Assembly (NCBI GenBank): GCA_903847195.1
Contig: CAINCZ010000185.1
Span: 1-42,169, forward strand
Source: an uncultured Acidobacteriota bacterium
GTDB lineage: Bacteria > Acidobacteriota > Terriglobia > Terriglobales > CAINCZ01
Direction: 5' to 3'
Length of the DNA stretch: 42,169 bases
In this document: positions 1-8,951 of the stretch, one piece after another
Layout of the letters: the number at the start of each line of letters is the position of its first letter
How positions within the stretch are numbered: the first letter of the stretch is position 1
Translations under genes and position numbers: made by a program
Notes under the pieces: model-generated
The model's input: only the letters and a program-made list of their open reading frames with translations
What the model was told of the DNA's origin: nothing
Database searches by the model: none

Positions 1-395
1 GCCCGGGCGCGAGATTGCAGGATCGCTTGCCACTCCGCACTCAGAACCACTGGTCGAGCCACGCGCATCATCTTCGCTCCAGTGTATTAGATGATGCCGC
101 TCGCTTATACTGTTCACTATTTACGCCGCACTACACTAGCACTTCGTCTGGTTCGGCCATTTCGCAGGCTGGACCCGTTTTGGTCAAAACCCTATGCTGA
201 GCAGCGGCAGCAGTTTATTTCCGAAGCTCTTCGATTCAGACCGCTCATCGATTTTTTTCAATAGGTGGCGGGCAAGCGATTAGGCTTCAGCGCGAGTCAA
301 TTCCGCCTCTACCGAGGGTGGTGACGCATGATGCGTCACAATTCTGTCGAACGCTAGTCTCTCTGCTTGTAAGTGACGAGGCGAGATGGCTGGAC
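1..395. other. Left-edge region without a supported gene
   Basis: No reading frame here looks like a protein: the open stretches are short, low in recognisable motifs and have no ribosome binding site. The stretch is visibly richer in A and T (for example the T run near 250-256) than the coding DNA to its right. A short GAAG/CTTC hairpin sits near 223-234, before that T run, and might be a weak terminator for a gene outside the window. I see no tRNA fold or repeat. Confidence 0.4.
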
Positions 396-785
396 CTATT
401 CCTTAAACAACTCCGGCTTGGCGTACTCGGAGAGGTTGATCACGGCGTGCAGGTATACGTCGTTGTGGCCCGGGACCGGGAACCAGTATGCTTCCGATAC
501 CGTGTTGCGCGTTGCGTTGTACACCAGCTCCCGTTGCGCAGTCTGCTCGCGCATGGCCTCGTTGGCCTTGCACTGCTTGTGAACCGAGGTCTGTTTGGTC
601 GCGTGAAAGCACTTGGCGCCTACTTCATAGCCTCGCTCCGCTGCCGCTGGGTTGCAAGCCAGCACGGTGCGGTCTTTCTTAAGCAACGAGGCTGACGACG
701 GGAAGCAGTCCCACATCAGGTGGAAGGCTTTGATCAGTTCGGCGTAGATGTCGTTGGATGCTGCGGTTTCCTGAAGTATCTGCAC
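396..785 (-). CDS. Small single-domain PAS-like protein
   Basis: Predicted 129-residue soluble protein with no signal peptide or membrane segment. The start chosen is GTG at 785, because an AGGGGG ribosome binding site lies 4 nt upstream; the frame stays open further upstream but offers no better start. The segment around residues 22-58 (FHLMWDCFP, then KKDRTVLACNPAA) reads like the first half of a PAS fold, and the C-terminal part (WFPVPG, then VYLHAVINLSEY) fits its closing strands. Cysteines and histidines cluster at C44, C59, H61, H69 and C72, with an HKxCxAN motif that I recall from small PAS-like proteins of anaerobes. There is no attached output domain, so it may be a stand-alone sensor or ligand-binding protein. 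The fold call is from sequence feel only. The opposite strand carries an overlapping 125-codon frame without recognisable content. Confidence 0.55.
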   Translation of the reverse strand: MQILQETAASNDIYAELIKAFHLMWDCFPSSASLLKKDRTVLACNPAAAERGYEVGAKCFHATKQTSVHKQCKANEAMREQTAQRELVYNATRNTVSEAYWFPVPGHNDVYLHAVINLSEYAKPELFKE

Positions 786-1066
786 TCGGCCCCCTGCCGC
801 CCGGGAGGCGGCGCTGGAGCGATATTGCTGTGCTGCGGGCCGGTTTGCAAGAGAAATCCGCCGGTTGCCGGGGGGCGCTCCCCGTTGGGATTAAGACAAT
901 ACAATGAGAGGCTTCCGGACGCCTTCACTTTTCGGCAGGTGCTCGGGAATGAGATAATCGGCGAAGAGCTTCACCCTGCGTTTTTTTCCCGTTTCTTTGG
1001 CATTACGGCGCCGACGCGCCGACGGCACTCTGGCAGCAACGCGCTTGGGATGTGGGAGGTCAAGGC

Positions 1067-2548
1067 ATGGCTGATCAACCTGGTTTTGGACGCAAGCTGG
1101 TCCAGACCATCGGTGCGGTGCGCACCGGAATCATTATTCTCATCATCACCGGCATCGTATCGGCCGCCGGTACCGTCATATTGCAGCGTCCCCTGACCGA
1201 CCCTGAGGAAATGCAGCGCGCTTATGCTCCGGGCACACTGCGCGTGCTCGACGCCATCGGCATGACCGACGTTTACCACGCCTGGTGGTATGCCGCGCTG
1301 CTGGCGCTGTTGGCGATCAGCATCCTCTTTGCCTCGATCGAGCGCTGGCCGAACGTGTGGAAGTACTATTCGCGTCCCTACCGGCGCACCGAGCCTCCGT
1401 TCCGTGCGACGCTGCCGCAGCAGGTTTCGTTTCCGATCAGCGATCCAGCGCGGGCGCTGGAGGCAGCTGACCGTGCGATGCGCAAACACGGGCTGAAGCC
1501 CGACCGCATCATCGAGCACGACGAAGTTTCGCTGTTTGCCGAAAAGAGCCGCTACGCGGTGATGGCGGTTTATGTCGTCCACTTCAGCCTGCTGCTGATT
1601 ATGCTGGGCGGCATCGTGGATTCGATTGTCGGCTACAAGGGCTACCTGCAACTGGTTCCGGGGCAGCCCGCCGTGAAGCAGATTCAGCTGCGCGACAACA
1701 GCATGCATCGGCTCCCCTTTGAGCTGCGCTGCGACGACGCCGGACAGGAGAACTACACCGGGCAGTTTGCCATGATGCCCAAGCGCTGGTGGTCGAAGCT
1801 GGTGGTGCTGCAGGACGGCCGCGAGGTGGAGCGCAAGGAGATCGCGGTCAACGAGCCGCTGGTGCGCGACGGCATCCGCTTCTACCAGTCAGGCTACGGC
1901 CAGAGCGCGTTCCTGAGGCAGGCGCGGGTGGCCGTGGTGAATGAAGCGCAGATGACCAATCCGGTGACCTTCAAGCTCTCAGCGACCGACAGCGGCGTAC
2001 TGCCCGATGGGCGGCCGGTGCGCCTGCTGCGCTTTCTGCCGGACATGTACCAGATGGACGGCGGCGTCTATCAGCGTTCGCGTGATCTGAATGCGGCGGC
2101 CATGGAACTGGAGATCGGCAGCGGCGCGCAGGCGCAGCGGGCGTGGATGTTCCGCACGGATCAGGCCGGCATGGAAGAGGTGGCGCTGGTGGGACCGTTC
2201 GACTCCAAGGGCGACCTGTTGAAGGGCCTGCCCCGGCTGGTGGCGCGCGCCGAGATGCTGCCATTCACCGGGCTGCAGGTTTCCTACGAGCCCGGACAGT
2301 GGGCGGTATGGGCCGGTTGTCTGCTGATGGCGGTTGGCCTCGTACTGGCGTTCTGGGTTCTGCACCAGCGCTACTGGGTGATGCCGCTCACCAACGCGGA
2401 CGGCAAGCTCGTGCTCTGGTTGGGCGGGGCGTGCAACAAGAACCGTGAAGCATTCGTGGCGCGCTTTACCGAAGTGGCCGCCGCGGTGGAAAAAGAACTG
2501 GCAGCTGAACCGGCGCGGGCGGTACCCACCGCGGGCAGCGCTCAATAG
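1067..2548 (+). CDS. resB: Cytochrome c biogenesis protein ResB (Ccs1)
   Basis: ResB works with CcsA in System II cytochrome c maturation, presenting haem for covalent attachment to CXXCH apocytochromes outside the membrane. The 493-residue protein has the family layout: two N-terminal membrane segments (about 17-39 and 70-92), a third near 165-190 containing a conserved membrane histidine (VVHFSLL), a large periplasmic domain, and a last membrane segment near 415-440 (GQWAVWAGCLLMAVG). The ATG at 1067 is preferred over the in-frame GTG at 1052 because GGGAGGT (1054-1060) is correctly spaced before 1067. A GATAAT box at 953-958 could be its -10, but the -35 is poor. ccsA follows after 17 nt with its own GGAGG, so the two are co-transcribed. 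Substrates in this window include the cytochrome c at 10263. Confidence 0.93.
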   Translation: MADQPGFGRKLVQTIGAVRTGIIILIITGIVSAAGTVILQRPLTDPEEMQRAYAPGTLRVLDAIGMTDVYHAWWYAALLALLAISILFASIERWPNVWKYYSRPYRRTEPPFRATLPQQVSFPISDPARALEAADRAMRKHGLKPDRIIEHDEVSLFAEKSRYAVMAVYVVHFSLLLIMLGGIVDSIVGYKGYLQLVPGQPAVKQIQLRDNSMHRLPFELRCDDAGQENYTGQFAMMPKRWWSKLVVLQDGREVERKEIAVNEPLVRDGIRFYQSGYGQSAFLRQARVAVVNEAQMTNPVTFKLSATDSGVLPDGRPVRLLRFLPDMYQMDGGVYQRSRDLNAAAMELEIGSGAQAQRAWMFRTDQAGMEEVALVGPFDSKGDLLKGLPRLVARAEMLPFTGLQVSYEPGQWAVWAGCLLMAVGLVLAFWVLHQRYWVMPLTNADGKLVLWLGGACNKNREAFVARFTEVAAAVEKELAAEPARAVPTAGSAQ

Positions 2549-2565
2549 TCTGGTCGGAGGTTTCG

Positions 2566-3984
2566 ATGGCAACGCGCGCAACCGGAGTGAAGGTCGACGA
2601 CAAGATGCAGGCTAGGACGGGCACCGGCTTTCTGCTCGTTGTCGCCCTGGCGACCGTCTTCGCACTGTTCATGGGCTTTCTGAACGTGGTGAAGTCCGGC
2701 AACCTGCTGAGTGAGAGCAACGGACTGTATGGAGCGCTGGTGTTTTACGCCGCCGCCTCGGCGCTCTACATCGGCTTCGGCGTCATCGGCAACGACCGCC
2801 TGGTGAAGTACGGAACGTGGGCCACGGTGCTGGGCTGGGTATGCAATTCGCTGGCGGCCGGGCACCGCTGGTATGTAGCGGGGCATCCGCCGTTTGCCAG
2901 CATTTACGAGATGCTGCTCAGCTTTGTCTGGACGGTAGCGGTGCTGACGCTGGTCGCCGAGCGGCGCTACGGGGTGAAGCTGATCGGCAGCATTACCATG
3001 CCGCTGGCCGTGGTCAGCGTTATCGTCATGCAGTTGCTGCCCTCCGACGTGCATCCGCTGGTGCCGGCGCTGCAGTCCACCTGGCTGCACGTGCACGTGA
3101 CGCTGGCCATGCTGGCCTACGCCGCCTGCGCGCTGAGCTTCGCGATGGCGATGATGTACCTGATCCAGGACAGCATGAAGACCGAGACCTTTCTGGCGGC
3201 CACCAGCGCCTTCAGTGCGCTGATCTACGCCGCCATCCTCGGCGCGCGCTTTGCCGCATGGGGCGGCCTGAGCGTCACCGCCTACGACCTGGTGCGTAAG
3301 GAGGAGATACTGCTGCAGAAGGGCGTGCGCCTGTTCGTCGTGATCCCCGACCTCGGCTGGCTTTTTGTGCTGACGCTGCTGGTCGCGCTGGCTCCGCTGG
3401 CGATTTATATGGCGGGGCGTTTCCGCGGTGAGCAGGGGGTGCCTCTTGGCGCCAATCGCGCAGTATTTCTTTCCGTGCTGTTGCAGGTGGTGTCGCTTGG
3501 CGTTTTCGCGGTGCGCTGCCGGAACCAGGCCTACGGCTCGCCGGATGCCGAGGGACTTTTCTCCACCAGCCTCGCCGCCAGCCCTTTCCTGCTGGCCGGG
3601 CTGATCGGCAGCATCTTCGCCACACTGCTCTACCTGATGCTGTACTGGCGGCGTGAAGAGTTGCAGCGCCTGCTACCCAGCGCCGACGCGCTGGACCGCG
3701 TCACCTACAACACCATCCGCGTGGCCTTCCCGCTGCTGACGCTGATGATCGCCGTCGGAGCCTACTGGGCCAACCGCACCTGGGGCTCGTACTGGAGCTG
3801 GGACCCGAAGGAGACGTGGGCGGCCATCACGTGGCTGGTCTATGCCGGATACCTGCACATGCGAATCACCCGAGGCTGGAAGGGGCGGCGGGCCGCCTTA
3901 TTCGCCATCCTCGGTTTCGCCGTGGTGATGTTCACGTTCTTCGGCGTGACGTACCTGCTGCCGGGTCTGCACGCCTACGCATGA
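2566..3984 (+). CDS. ccsA: Cytochrome c biogenesis protein CcsA (ResC)
   Basis: CcsA is the haem-handling partner of ResB in System II cytochrome c biogenesis. The 472-residue protein is a polytopic membrane protein with the tryptophan-rich haem-binding motif near its C-terminus ([18 protein letters not shown]), followed by conserved histidine-bearing helices (YAGYLHMRI). A further conserved region, [14 protein letters not shown], lies mid-protein. The N-terminus has about 20 extra hydrophilic residues before the first helix. A GGAGG site sits ahead of the ATG. The stop codon overlaps the start of dtd (ATGA), which indicates translational coupling in a resB-ccsA-dtd operon. Family assignment is firm; the order of helices in the middle is less certain. 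Confidence 0.94.
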   Translation: MATRATGVKVDDKMQARTGTGFLLVVALATVFALFMGFLNVVKSGNLLSESNGLYGALVFYAAASALYIGFGVIGNDRLVKYGTWATVLGWVCNSLAAGHRWYVAGHPPFASIYEMLLSFVWTVAVLTLVAERRYGVKLIGSITMPLAVVSVIVMQLLPSDVHPLVPALQSTWLHVHVTLAMLAYAACALSFAMAMMYLIQDSMKTETFLAATSAFSALIYAAILGARFAAWGGLSVTAYDLVRKEEILLQKGVRLFVVIPDLGWLFVLTLLVALAPLAIYMAGRFRGEQGVPLGANRAVFLSVLLQVVSLGVFAVRCRNQAYGSPDAEGLFSTSLAASPFLLAGLIGSIFATLLYLMLYWRREELQRLLPSADALDRVTYNTIRVAFPLLTLMIAVGAYWANRTWGSYWSWDPKETWAAITWLVYAGYLHMRITRGWKGRRAALFAILGFAVVMFTFFGVTYLLPGLHAYA

Positions 3985-4430
3985 GGGCGGTCGTCCAGCG
4001 CGTGAGCCGGGCCCGCGTCACCATCGACGGCGAGGTGAGCGGCGAGATCGGGGGCGGACTGCTCGTGCTGGTCGGCGTCACCAAGGCTGACACCGGCACC
4101 GATGTAGCCTACCTGGCCGACAAGATTGCCGGGCTGCGCGTCTTTTACGACGACGAGGGAAAGATGAACCGCGCCGTCGCCGAGGTTGGCGGCGCGCTGC
4201 TCGTGGTGTCGCAGTTCACGCTGTTCGGCGATGTGCGCCGGGGCAAGCGTCCTTCGTTTGACGCCGCCGCCCCACCCGAACAGGCGCGGGCGCTCTACGA
4301 GGCGATGGTGGAGCGCTTCCGGTCAATGGGTTTGCGCTGTGAAACCGGCCGCTTCCAGGAGCACATGGAAGTGGAGCTCGCCAATGACGGGCCGGTTACG
4401 ATTCTGCTCGACTCCACCAAGCTGTTTTAA
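3981..4430 (+). CDS. dtd: D-aminoacyl-tRNA deacylase
   Basis: Dtd hydrolyses D-amino acids (and glycine on tRNA-Ala) mischarged onto tRNA, protecting translation. The 149-residue protein begins [13 protein letters not shown], carries the active-site motif SQFTLFGD and the C-terminal cross-subunit motif NDGPVTI, and has the normal family length. The ATG at 3981 overlaps the ccsA stop as ATGA. The frame is open further upstream inside ccsA, but no family member extends there. The gene ends 7 nt from the convergent photolyase stop, leaving no room for a separate terminator. Confidence 0.96.
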   Translation: MRAVVQRVSRARVTIDGEVSGEIGGGLLVLVGVTKADTGTDVAYLADKIAGLRVFYDDEGKMNRAVAEVGGALLVVSQFTLFGDVRRGKRPSFDAAAPPEQARALYEAMVERFRSMGLRCETGRFQEHMEVELANDGPVTILLDSTKLF

Positions 4431-4437
4431 CCATCCG

Positions 4438-5817
4438 CTATTTTGACCACTGCTCGATGTACTTCCGGCTGTCGAACTTGCGGCCGGTGCTCGCTCCCGA
4501 CATGTAACGGATCTTGCCGAAGATTGGCCGCTCGCCCCACGCGCGGTCAAACTTGCCGACGATGGCCCAGGCGATGCCGGCGTAACCGTTGGGATCGCGG
4601 CCATCGAGGAAGTAGCGGTCGTTGAGGTAAGCCGCTGTGCGAAAGGCCTCGGCCGGGGTGCGGCTCCACTCCAGAATCTTCTTTGCCCAATACATGCGCA
4701 TGTAGTTGTGCATCCAGCCGGCGCCGAGCATCTGGCGCTGGGCGGCGTTCCACAACTCGTCATGGGTTGCGGCGTGCTCCAAATGGCCTGGGGTGTATCG
4801 CAAGGGGCGCGCATCGGCCATGTGTTCGGCCAGTGTGCGGTGCGCCCACCCTTCACCGCACTCGAACGAATCGTAGTCGGGATGGAAGCGCGCGAGGTTG
4901 ATGCTGAGTTCGCGCCAGGTGATGAGCTGATCGAGAAACGCCGCCTTCTGATCCTCGGGCGCATCGGCCCGCTGCACCGCCAGCGCAACGGCGACCGGGC
5001 TGATGTGCCCGAAGTGCAGGTAAGGCGAGAGCGAACTGGTGCCGTCCACCTCGGGATGATTGCGGTCCGGGTCGTAGCGCTGAAGCTTGGACTGAACAAA
5101 GCTGCGCAGGCGCCGTTCGGCTTCGCGGGTTCCTCCACGGAACGACGAAACCGGAGCCAACGTGCGGTCCAGTTGCCAGCCTTCGGTCAGCTCGTCAACT
5201 GAAATGCGCGGTTCAACACTGTGCACCGCAGGCAGCCTGCTCCAGAGGTGTTTGGCGCGGGGCTCCGGCGAGGCAGCGAGAAAACGCGGCAGCAGTCGTG
5301 CGAGCCGCGGACGGATGGTGCGCGCGGCATACTGCGCCTTTTCCAGCAGCAGCGTGGGCACGATCACGTCGGCATCGACGGTCCACAGCGGCACGCGCAA
5401 CAATTTCGCTGCCTTCGCGCGCCAGCTCTCGGCCTCGCGCAGCGGGTTCTCGTCGCCCACGACCAGCGCGGGGCGCACCTCGGCGCAAAACCGATCGAGC
5501 CGGTGGTTGGGCCAGCGGCGCAGAACGAAGCCGACGCGGCGGCGCTGGCAGTCGTTCTCGATATCGGCGAAGCCCTCGGACATGAAAGCGTAGTGACGCA
5601 GGTTGGCGTGCGGATAGAAAGGAATGGCCGCGAGAAAGACCATGACCGGAAGTTCCAGCGCATTGGCAGCGGCGATGGCGATGTCGAGCGCCGGGTTGTG
5701 GCGCGCGCGCTGCGCCCGCTGCATCCAGTAGATGACGCAGCGCCCGTCAGGGTCGGGAGCGCCCGCGCGACGAACCGTCACGCGGGCGTCGGCCGTGAGC
5801 TTTGCGAGCAGGTCCAT
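4438..5817 (-). CDS. phr: Class II CPD photolyase
   Basis: Deoxyribodipyrimidine photolyase repairs UV-induced cyclobutane pyrimidine dimers using light and FADH-. The 459-residue protein has an N-terminal Rossmann-like antenna domain (CVIYWMQRAQRARHNPAL at about 27-44) and a helical FAD domain. The class II signature is clear near the C-terminus: LDGRDPNGYAGIAWAI followed by ERPIFGKIRYM. Length fits class II enzymes. The ATG at 5817 lies directly against the folP stop (TAGATG), so translation is almost certainly coupled to folP. I cannot identify the antenna chromophore from sequence. Confidence 0.95.
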   Translation of the reverse strand: MDLLAKLTADARVTVRRAGAPDPDGRCVIYWMQRAQRARHNPALDIAIAAANALELPVMVFLAAIPFYPHANLRHYAFMSEGFADIENDCQRRRVGFVLRRWPNHRLDRFCAEVRPALVVGDENPLREAESWRAKAAKLLRVPLWTVDADVIVPTLLLEKAQYAARTIRPRLARLLPRFLAASPEPRAKHLWSRLPAVHSVEPRISVDELTEGWQLDRTLAPVSSFRGGTREAERRLRSFVQSKLQRYDPDRNHPEVDGTSSLSPYLHFGHISPVAVALAVQRADAPEDQKAAFLDQLITWRELSINLARFHPDYDSFECGEGWAHRTLAEHMADARPLRYTPGHLEHAATHDELWNAAQRQMLGAGWMHNYMRMYWAKKILEWSRTPAEAFRTAAYLNDRYFLDGRDPNGYAGIAWAIVGKFDRAWGERPIFGKIRYMSGASTGRKFDSRKYIEQWSK

Positions 5818-6756
5818 CTAGCGGCCGGCTCTCAGTATCTCGTCGGCGACAGCAACGGTGTCGCGCGTGGCGACCACGTCGTGCACGCGAACGAGGTGAG
5901 CGCCGCCGAGAATAGCAGCTGTGACAGTTGCGAGCGACCCGTAGAGTCGCTGCTCAGGCGTGGCAGGTTCGGGGTTGCGGCCGACGGTGCGGACGATGAA
6001 AGACTTGCGCGAGGTGGCTGCCAGCAGCGGGAATCCCAGTTGCTGCAACGCCGCGAATTGGGCGAGGAGCGGATAGTTCTCTTCGAAGTTCTTGCCGAAG
6101 CCGAAGCCGGGATCGAGCACCAGGGCTTCCCGGGCCACCCCCAGGACGAGCGCCGTCTGGGTCCATGCGCTTAATTCGCGGCACACCAGTTCCACAATCT
6201 CCGCGCCGAGCCTGGGCAGGCTGCGCCACTCTTCCGGCCGTCCGCGCGTGTGCATCAACACCACGCCGCAGCGCAGGTCGGCCACCGTGGCCGCCATCTG
6301 CGGGTCGCCACGCAGGCCAGTTACGTCGTTGACGATCTCGGCTCCCGCCGCGACGGCAGCCCGCGCCACCTCGGCCTTGTAGGTATCGATCGAGAGGACA
6401 GATTCGGGCGAGGCCCGCCGCAAACCATTAATAACCGGCAGCACGCGAGCGAGTTCCTCGCGGGCGCCAACGGCTGAGGCTCGTGTCTTTGCTCCGGTTG
6501 TCACCGGAGCGATCTCACCCACGGCGGCGCTGACCGCGGTGGCTGCTCCGGGACGGGTCGATTCGCCGCCGATATCGATGATGTCGGCACCCTCGGCCAA
6601 CATCTCCAGCCCGCGTTCCACGGCGCGCTGCGGATCAAAGAAGACACCGCCGTCGCTGAACGAGTCGGGCGTGACGTTCAGAATTCCCATGATCAGCGTG
6701 CGCCGGCCCAACTCAAGGCTGCGGCTACGCAATCGCCACTGGAAGCAGGGACGCAT
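5818..6756 (-). CDS. folP: Dihydropteroate synthase
   Basis: FolP condenses p-aminobenzoate with hydroxymethyl-dihydropterin diphosphate in folate synthesis and is the sulfonamide target. With the ATG at 6756 (MRPCFQWRL) the product is 312 residues. Motifs appear in order: ILNVTPDSFSDGG (pterin site), IDIGGESTRPGA, LSIDTYKAEVA, EIVNDVTGLRGD, VLDPGFGFGKN and LLAATSRKSFI. The frame stays open another 50 codons upstream, toward and past the dacB start, but that extension (rich in Pro and Arg) resembles no DHPS, so I trimmed it. A slightly unusual insertion between the GGESTRPGA and NGLRR regions (VGEIAPVTTGAKTRAS) lengthens the first loop. phr follows with no gap. Confidence 0.95.
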   Translation of the reverse strand: MRPCFQWRLRSRSLELGRRTLIMGILNVTPDSFSDGGVFFDPQRAVERGLEMLAEGADIIDIGGESTRPGAATAVSAAVGEIAPVTTGAKTRASAVGAREELARVLPVINGLRRASPESVLSIDTYKAEVARAAVAAGAEIVNDVTGLRGDPQMAATVADLRCGVVLMHTRGRPEEWRSLPRLGAEIVELVCRELSAWTQTALVLGVAREALVLDPGFGFGKNFEENYPLLAQFAALQQLGFPLLAATSRKSFIVRTVGRNPEPATPEQRLYGSLATVTAAILGGAHLVRVHDVVATRDTVAVADEILRAGR

Positions 6757-6854
6757 GGCACCATTGTAGCCGCGTCCTAAGGTGCTGGCCCGATCCGGCC
6801 TCTTCTCCCGGGGAATCTGGTTCGCCACCCAGGCCGGGCTGGTCAAACTCAGCG

Positions 6855-6881
6855 TTGCCGGACGGGAATTCAGGTTAAAAT
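6855..6881 (+). promoter_or_regulatory. Candidate dacB promoter
   Basis: TTGCCG (6855-6860) and TAAAAT (6876-6881) are separated by 15 nt, slightly short for sigma-70. The -10 lies 16 nt before the dacB ATG, giving a very short leader that still contains the GGGAAGAG ribosome site. Confidence 0.3.
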
Positions 6882-6897
6882 CGGGAAGAGTCACCCC

Positions 6898-8466
6898 ATG
6901 CACCATTTCCGCTTTATCCCGAAACGTTGGCTGGCGGCGCTGCTACTGATTCTGATCGCGGCGCAGGTTTGTGCGGCTGCCGATACCAAGCGGCTGGCCA
7001 AGCACATTGAGCAGATCCTGAGCGACCGGGACGTGGCGCGCGGCCTTTGGGGCGTTGCCGTGGTCTCGCTGCGCGACGGCAAGGTCGTGTATGCGCTCAA
7101 CGCGGACAAGCTGTTCACCCCGGCGTCGAACACCAAGCTCTTTACCACGGCTGCCGCGCTGGCGCTGATCGGGCCGAATTACACCTTCCGCACCACGGTC
7201 GAAACCAGCGGCAACCTCGACAAATACGGGCGGCTGACGGGCGACCTCACGCTGGTGGGGCGCGGCGATCCGAACCTCAGCGGGCGCGTGCTGCCGTATT
7301 TCCTGCGCACCGAGCGCACGCTACCGGCCATCAAGGCGCTGGAGGGGCTCGCCGACCAACTGGTGCAGAGGGGACTGAAGTTCATCGACGGCGACGTGGT
7401 GGCCGACGATTCGTTTTACGTCTTTGAACGCTACGGCGAGGGCTGGGCCCAGGACGACCTGGTCTGGGAGTGGGGCGCGCCGGTCTCGGCGCTGACGGTC
7501 AACGACAACGTTGTGTACGTCAGCATCATGCCGGCCGACCATCCGGGGGATCGCGCGTTTGTCACGGTGACGCCTTACGCCGACTACTACCGCATCGATA
7601 ACCGCGTGATGACGACGCCGCCGGGCACCGGGCCGCGACGCATCTACATCAATCGCGAGCCAGGCTCCAACCTGCTGACGCTGTGGGGCAACATGCCGGC
7701 CGACGATAACGGCGCCAACGAAGCGCTGGCGATCGAAGACCCGGCCGACTTCGCCGCACAGCTTTTCCGTTCGCTGTTGCAGCGTCGTGGCGTGGTGATC
7801 TATGGGCGCGCCCGCGCGCGGCACAACGAACTCGCCAACCTTTCCACCTTCAGTGTGACCGCGATGGCCTCGGCCCGCGGCGGCGAGGAGCGTCCGTTCC
7901 CGCGTGCGGCTTCGCCGCTGGTGCTGGCCAGCTACCAGTCGCTGCCCCTGCGCGAGGACTTGAAGGTCATCAACAAGGTGAGCCAGAATTTGCACGCCGA
8001 GCTGCTGTTGCGCCTGATGGGACGCGAGAAAGGCACGGCGGCCACCATCGAGGGCGGGCTGGAAGTGATGCGCGGCTTCCTGCTGCAGACCGGCATCACC
8101 AGCGATGAGTTCGTCTTCTTCGACGGCTCCGGCCTGTCGCGGCAGAACATGGTCACGCCTGAGGCGGTGATCAAGCTGCTGACATACATCACGAAGCAAC
8201 CGTGGGGCCAGCAGTTCCTGGAGACGCTGCCGGTGGCCGGCGTAGACGGCTCGCTGGGTGAGCGCATGAAGAAGACCGCCGCCGAAGGCCGCGTGCGCGC
8301 CAAGACCGGCTCGCTCGGCCACGTCAACGCACTTTCCGGTTACGCCACCACGGTCAGCGGCGAGCCGCTGGTGTTCAGCATTATCGCCAACAACCACAAG
8401 CTGCCCACGCGGCGCGCGCTGGAAACGTTGGACAAGATCGTGGATGCGATTGTGAGCGACAAGTAG
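6898..8466 (+). CDS. dacB: D-alanyl-D-alanine carboxypeptidase/endopeptidase (PBP4, S13)
   Basis: Periplasmic penicillin-binding protein of the PBP4 class, which trims the terminal D-Ala of peptidoglycan stem peptides and/or cuts cross-links. The 522-residue protein starts with a signal peptide (RWLAALLLILIAAQVCAAA). The three active-site motifs are visible: SNTK (S77, K80), SQN (in KVSQNLHAE, near 362) and KTG (in RAKTGSLGHVN, near 466). The large insertion between SxxK and SxN is normal for S13. The final codon overlaps the GTG start of the next gene by one base. Confidence 0.95.
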   Translation: MHHFRFIPKRWLAALLLILIAAQVCAAADTKRLAKHIEQILSDRDVARGLWGVAVVSLRDGKVVYALNADKLFTPASNTKLFTTAAALALIGPNYTFRTTVETSGNLDKYGRLTGDLTLVGRGDPNLSGRVLPYFLRTERTLPAIKALEGLADQLVQRGLKFIDGDVVADDSFYVFERYGEGWAQDDLVWEWGAPVSALTVNDNVVYVSIMPADHPGDRAFVTVTPYADYYRIDNRVMTTPPGTGPRRIYINREPGSNLLTLWGNMPADDNGANEALAIEDPADFAAQLFRSLLQRRGVVIYGRARARHNELANLSTFSVTAMASARGGEERPFPRAASPLVLASYQSLPLREDLKVINKVSQNLHAELLLRLMGREKGTAATIEGGLEVMRGFLLQTGITSDEFVFFDGSGLSRQNMVTPEAVIKLLTYITKQPWGQQFLETLPVAGVDGSLGERMKKTAAEGRVRAKTGSLGHVNALSGYATTVSGEPLVFSIIANNHKLPTRRALETLDKIVDAIVSDK

Positions 8467-8936
8467 TGCGCTGCCGACTGGCGCGAATCGCGTTCGTGGC
8501 TGCGCTGCTTCTGTCCCCTGCGCTCGAAGCTTACCCTTGCGCGATGGACCAGTTCTATCCGCTCACTCATCTTCGCGGGCAGGTGGTTGGAGCCAAACTG
8601 GGTCCGCTCAACTACCTTCCGTGGTTGCGGCGCTCGTTTACGCGCGGCAATGCCAAGCTGACACTCTATGAGTTTCGTCTGCCCATGAACCTGCGCAATG
8701 CGCAGCCCGCCGTCAAGAGCGTGCAGAGCGATGCCCAGGGCAATTTCAATTTTGGCGCGCTTGCCGAAGGGCGCTACACGCTGGTCGTCGATGATGCCGG
8801 CCTGAACCGGTCGGAGTGGTTTCAGGTGGAGGTTAAGAGCCTGCCGAAGGAAACGGGCAGCGTCGTGCTCGACATCTCGCCGCACCCATCGGATTGCAGC
8901 AGCGGGCACGAAGTGATCTTCAGAGACAAGCAGTAG
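8466..8936 (+). CDS. Small secreted protein with prealbumin-like (carboxypeptidase-regulatory) fold
   Basis: Predicted 156-residue exported protein. The GTG start shares a base with the dacB stop, so it is translationally coupled to dacB. Residues 1-22 form a signal peptide ending LEA-YPC. The mature part holds a beta-sandwich-like stretch: TLYEFRLPMN, then SDAQGNFNFGALAEGRYTLVV, the usual look of a SpaA/carboxypeptidase-regulatory domain in which D/N-G-x-F follows a turn. Cysteines at about 25 and 147 could form a disulfide. Coupling to dacB suggests a role in the periplasm or cell wall, but no enzyme motif is visible and I assign no function. Confidence 0.75.
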   Translation: MRCRLARIAFVAALLLSPALEAYPCAMDQFYPLTHLRGQVVGAKLGPLNYLPWLRRSFTRGNAKLTLYEFRLPMNLRNAQPAVKSVQSDAQGNFNFGALAEGRYTLVVDDAGLNRSEWFQVEVKSLPKETGSVVLDISPHPSDCSSGHEVIFRDKQ

Positions 8937-8951
8937 TCAGCCGCTCGCGCC

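Noticed and set aside
318..695. Plus-strand 125-codon frame overlapping the PAS-like gene
   Set aside because: No motif and no ribosome site; the minus-strand frame has both PAS-like sequence and AGGGGG before its start.
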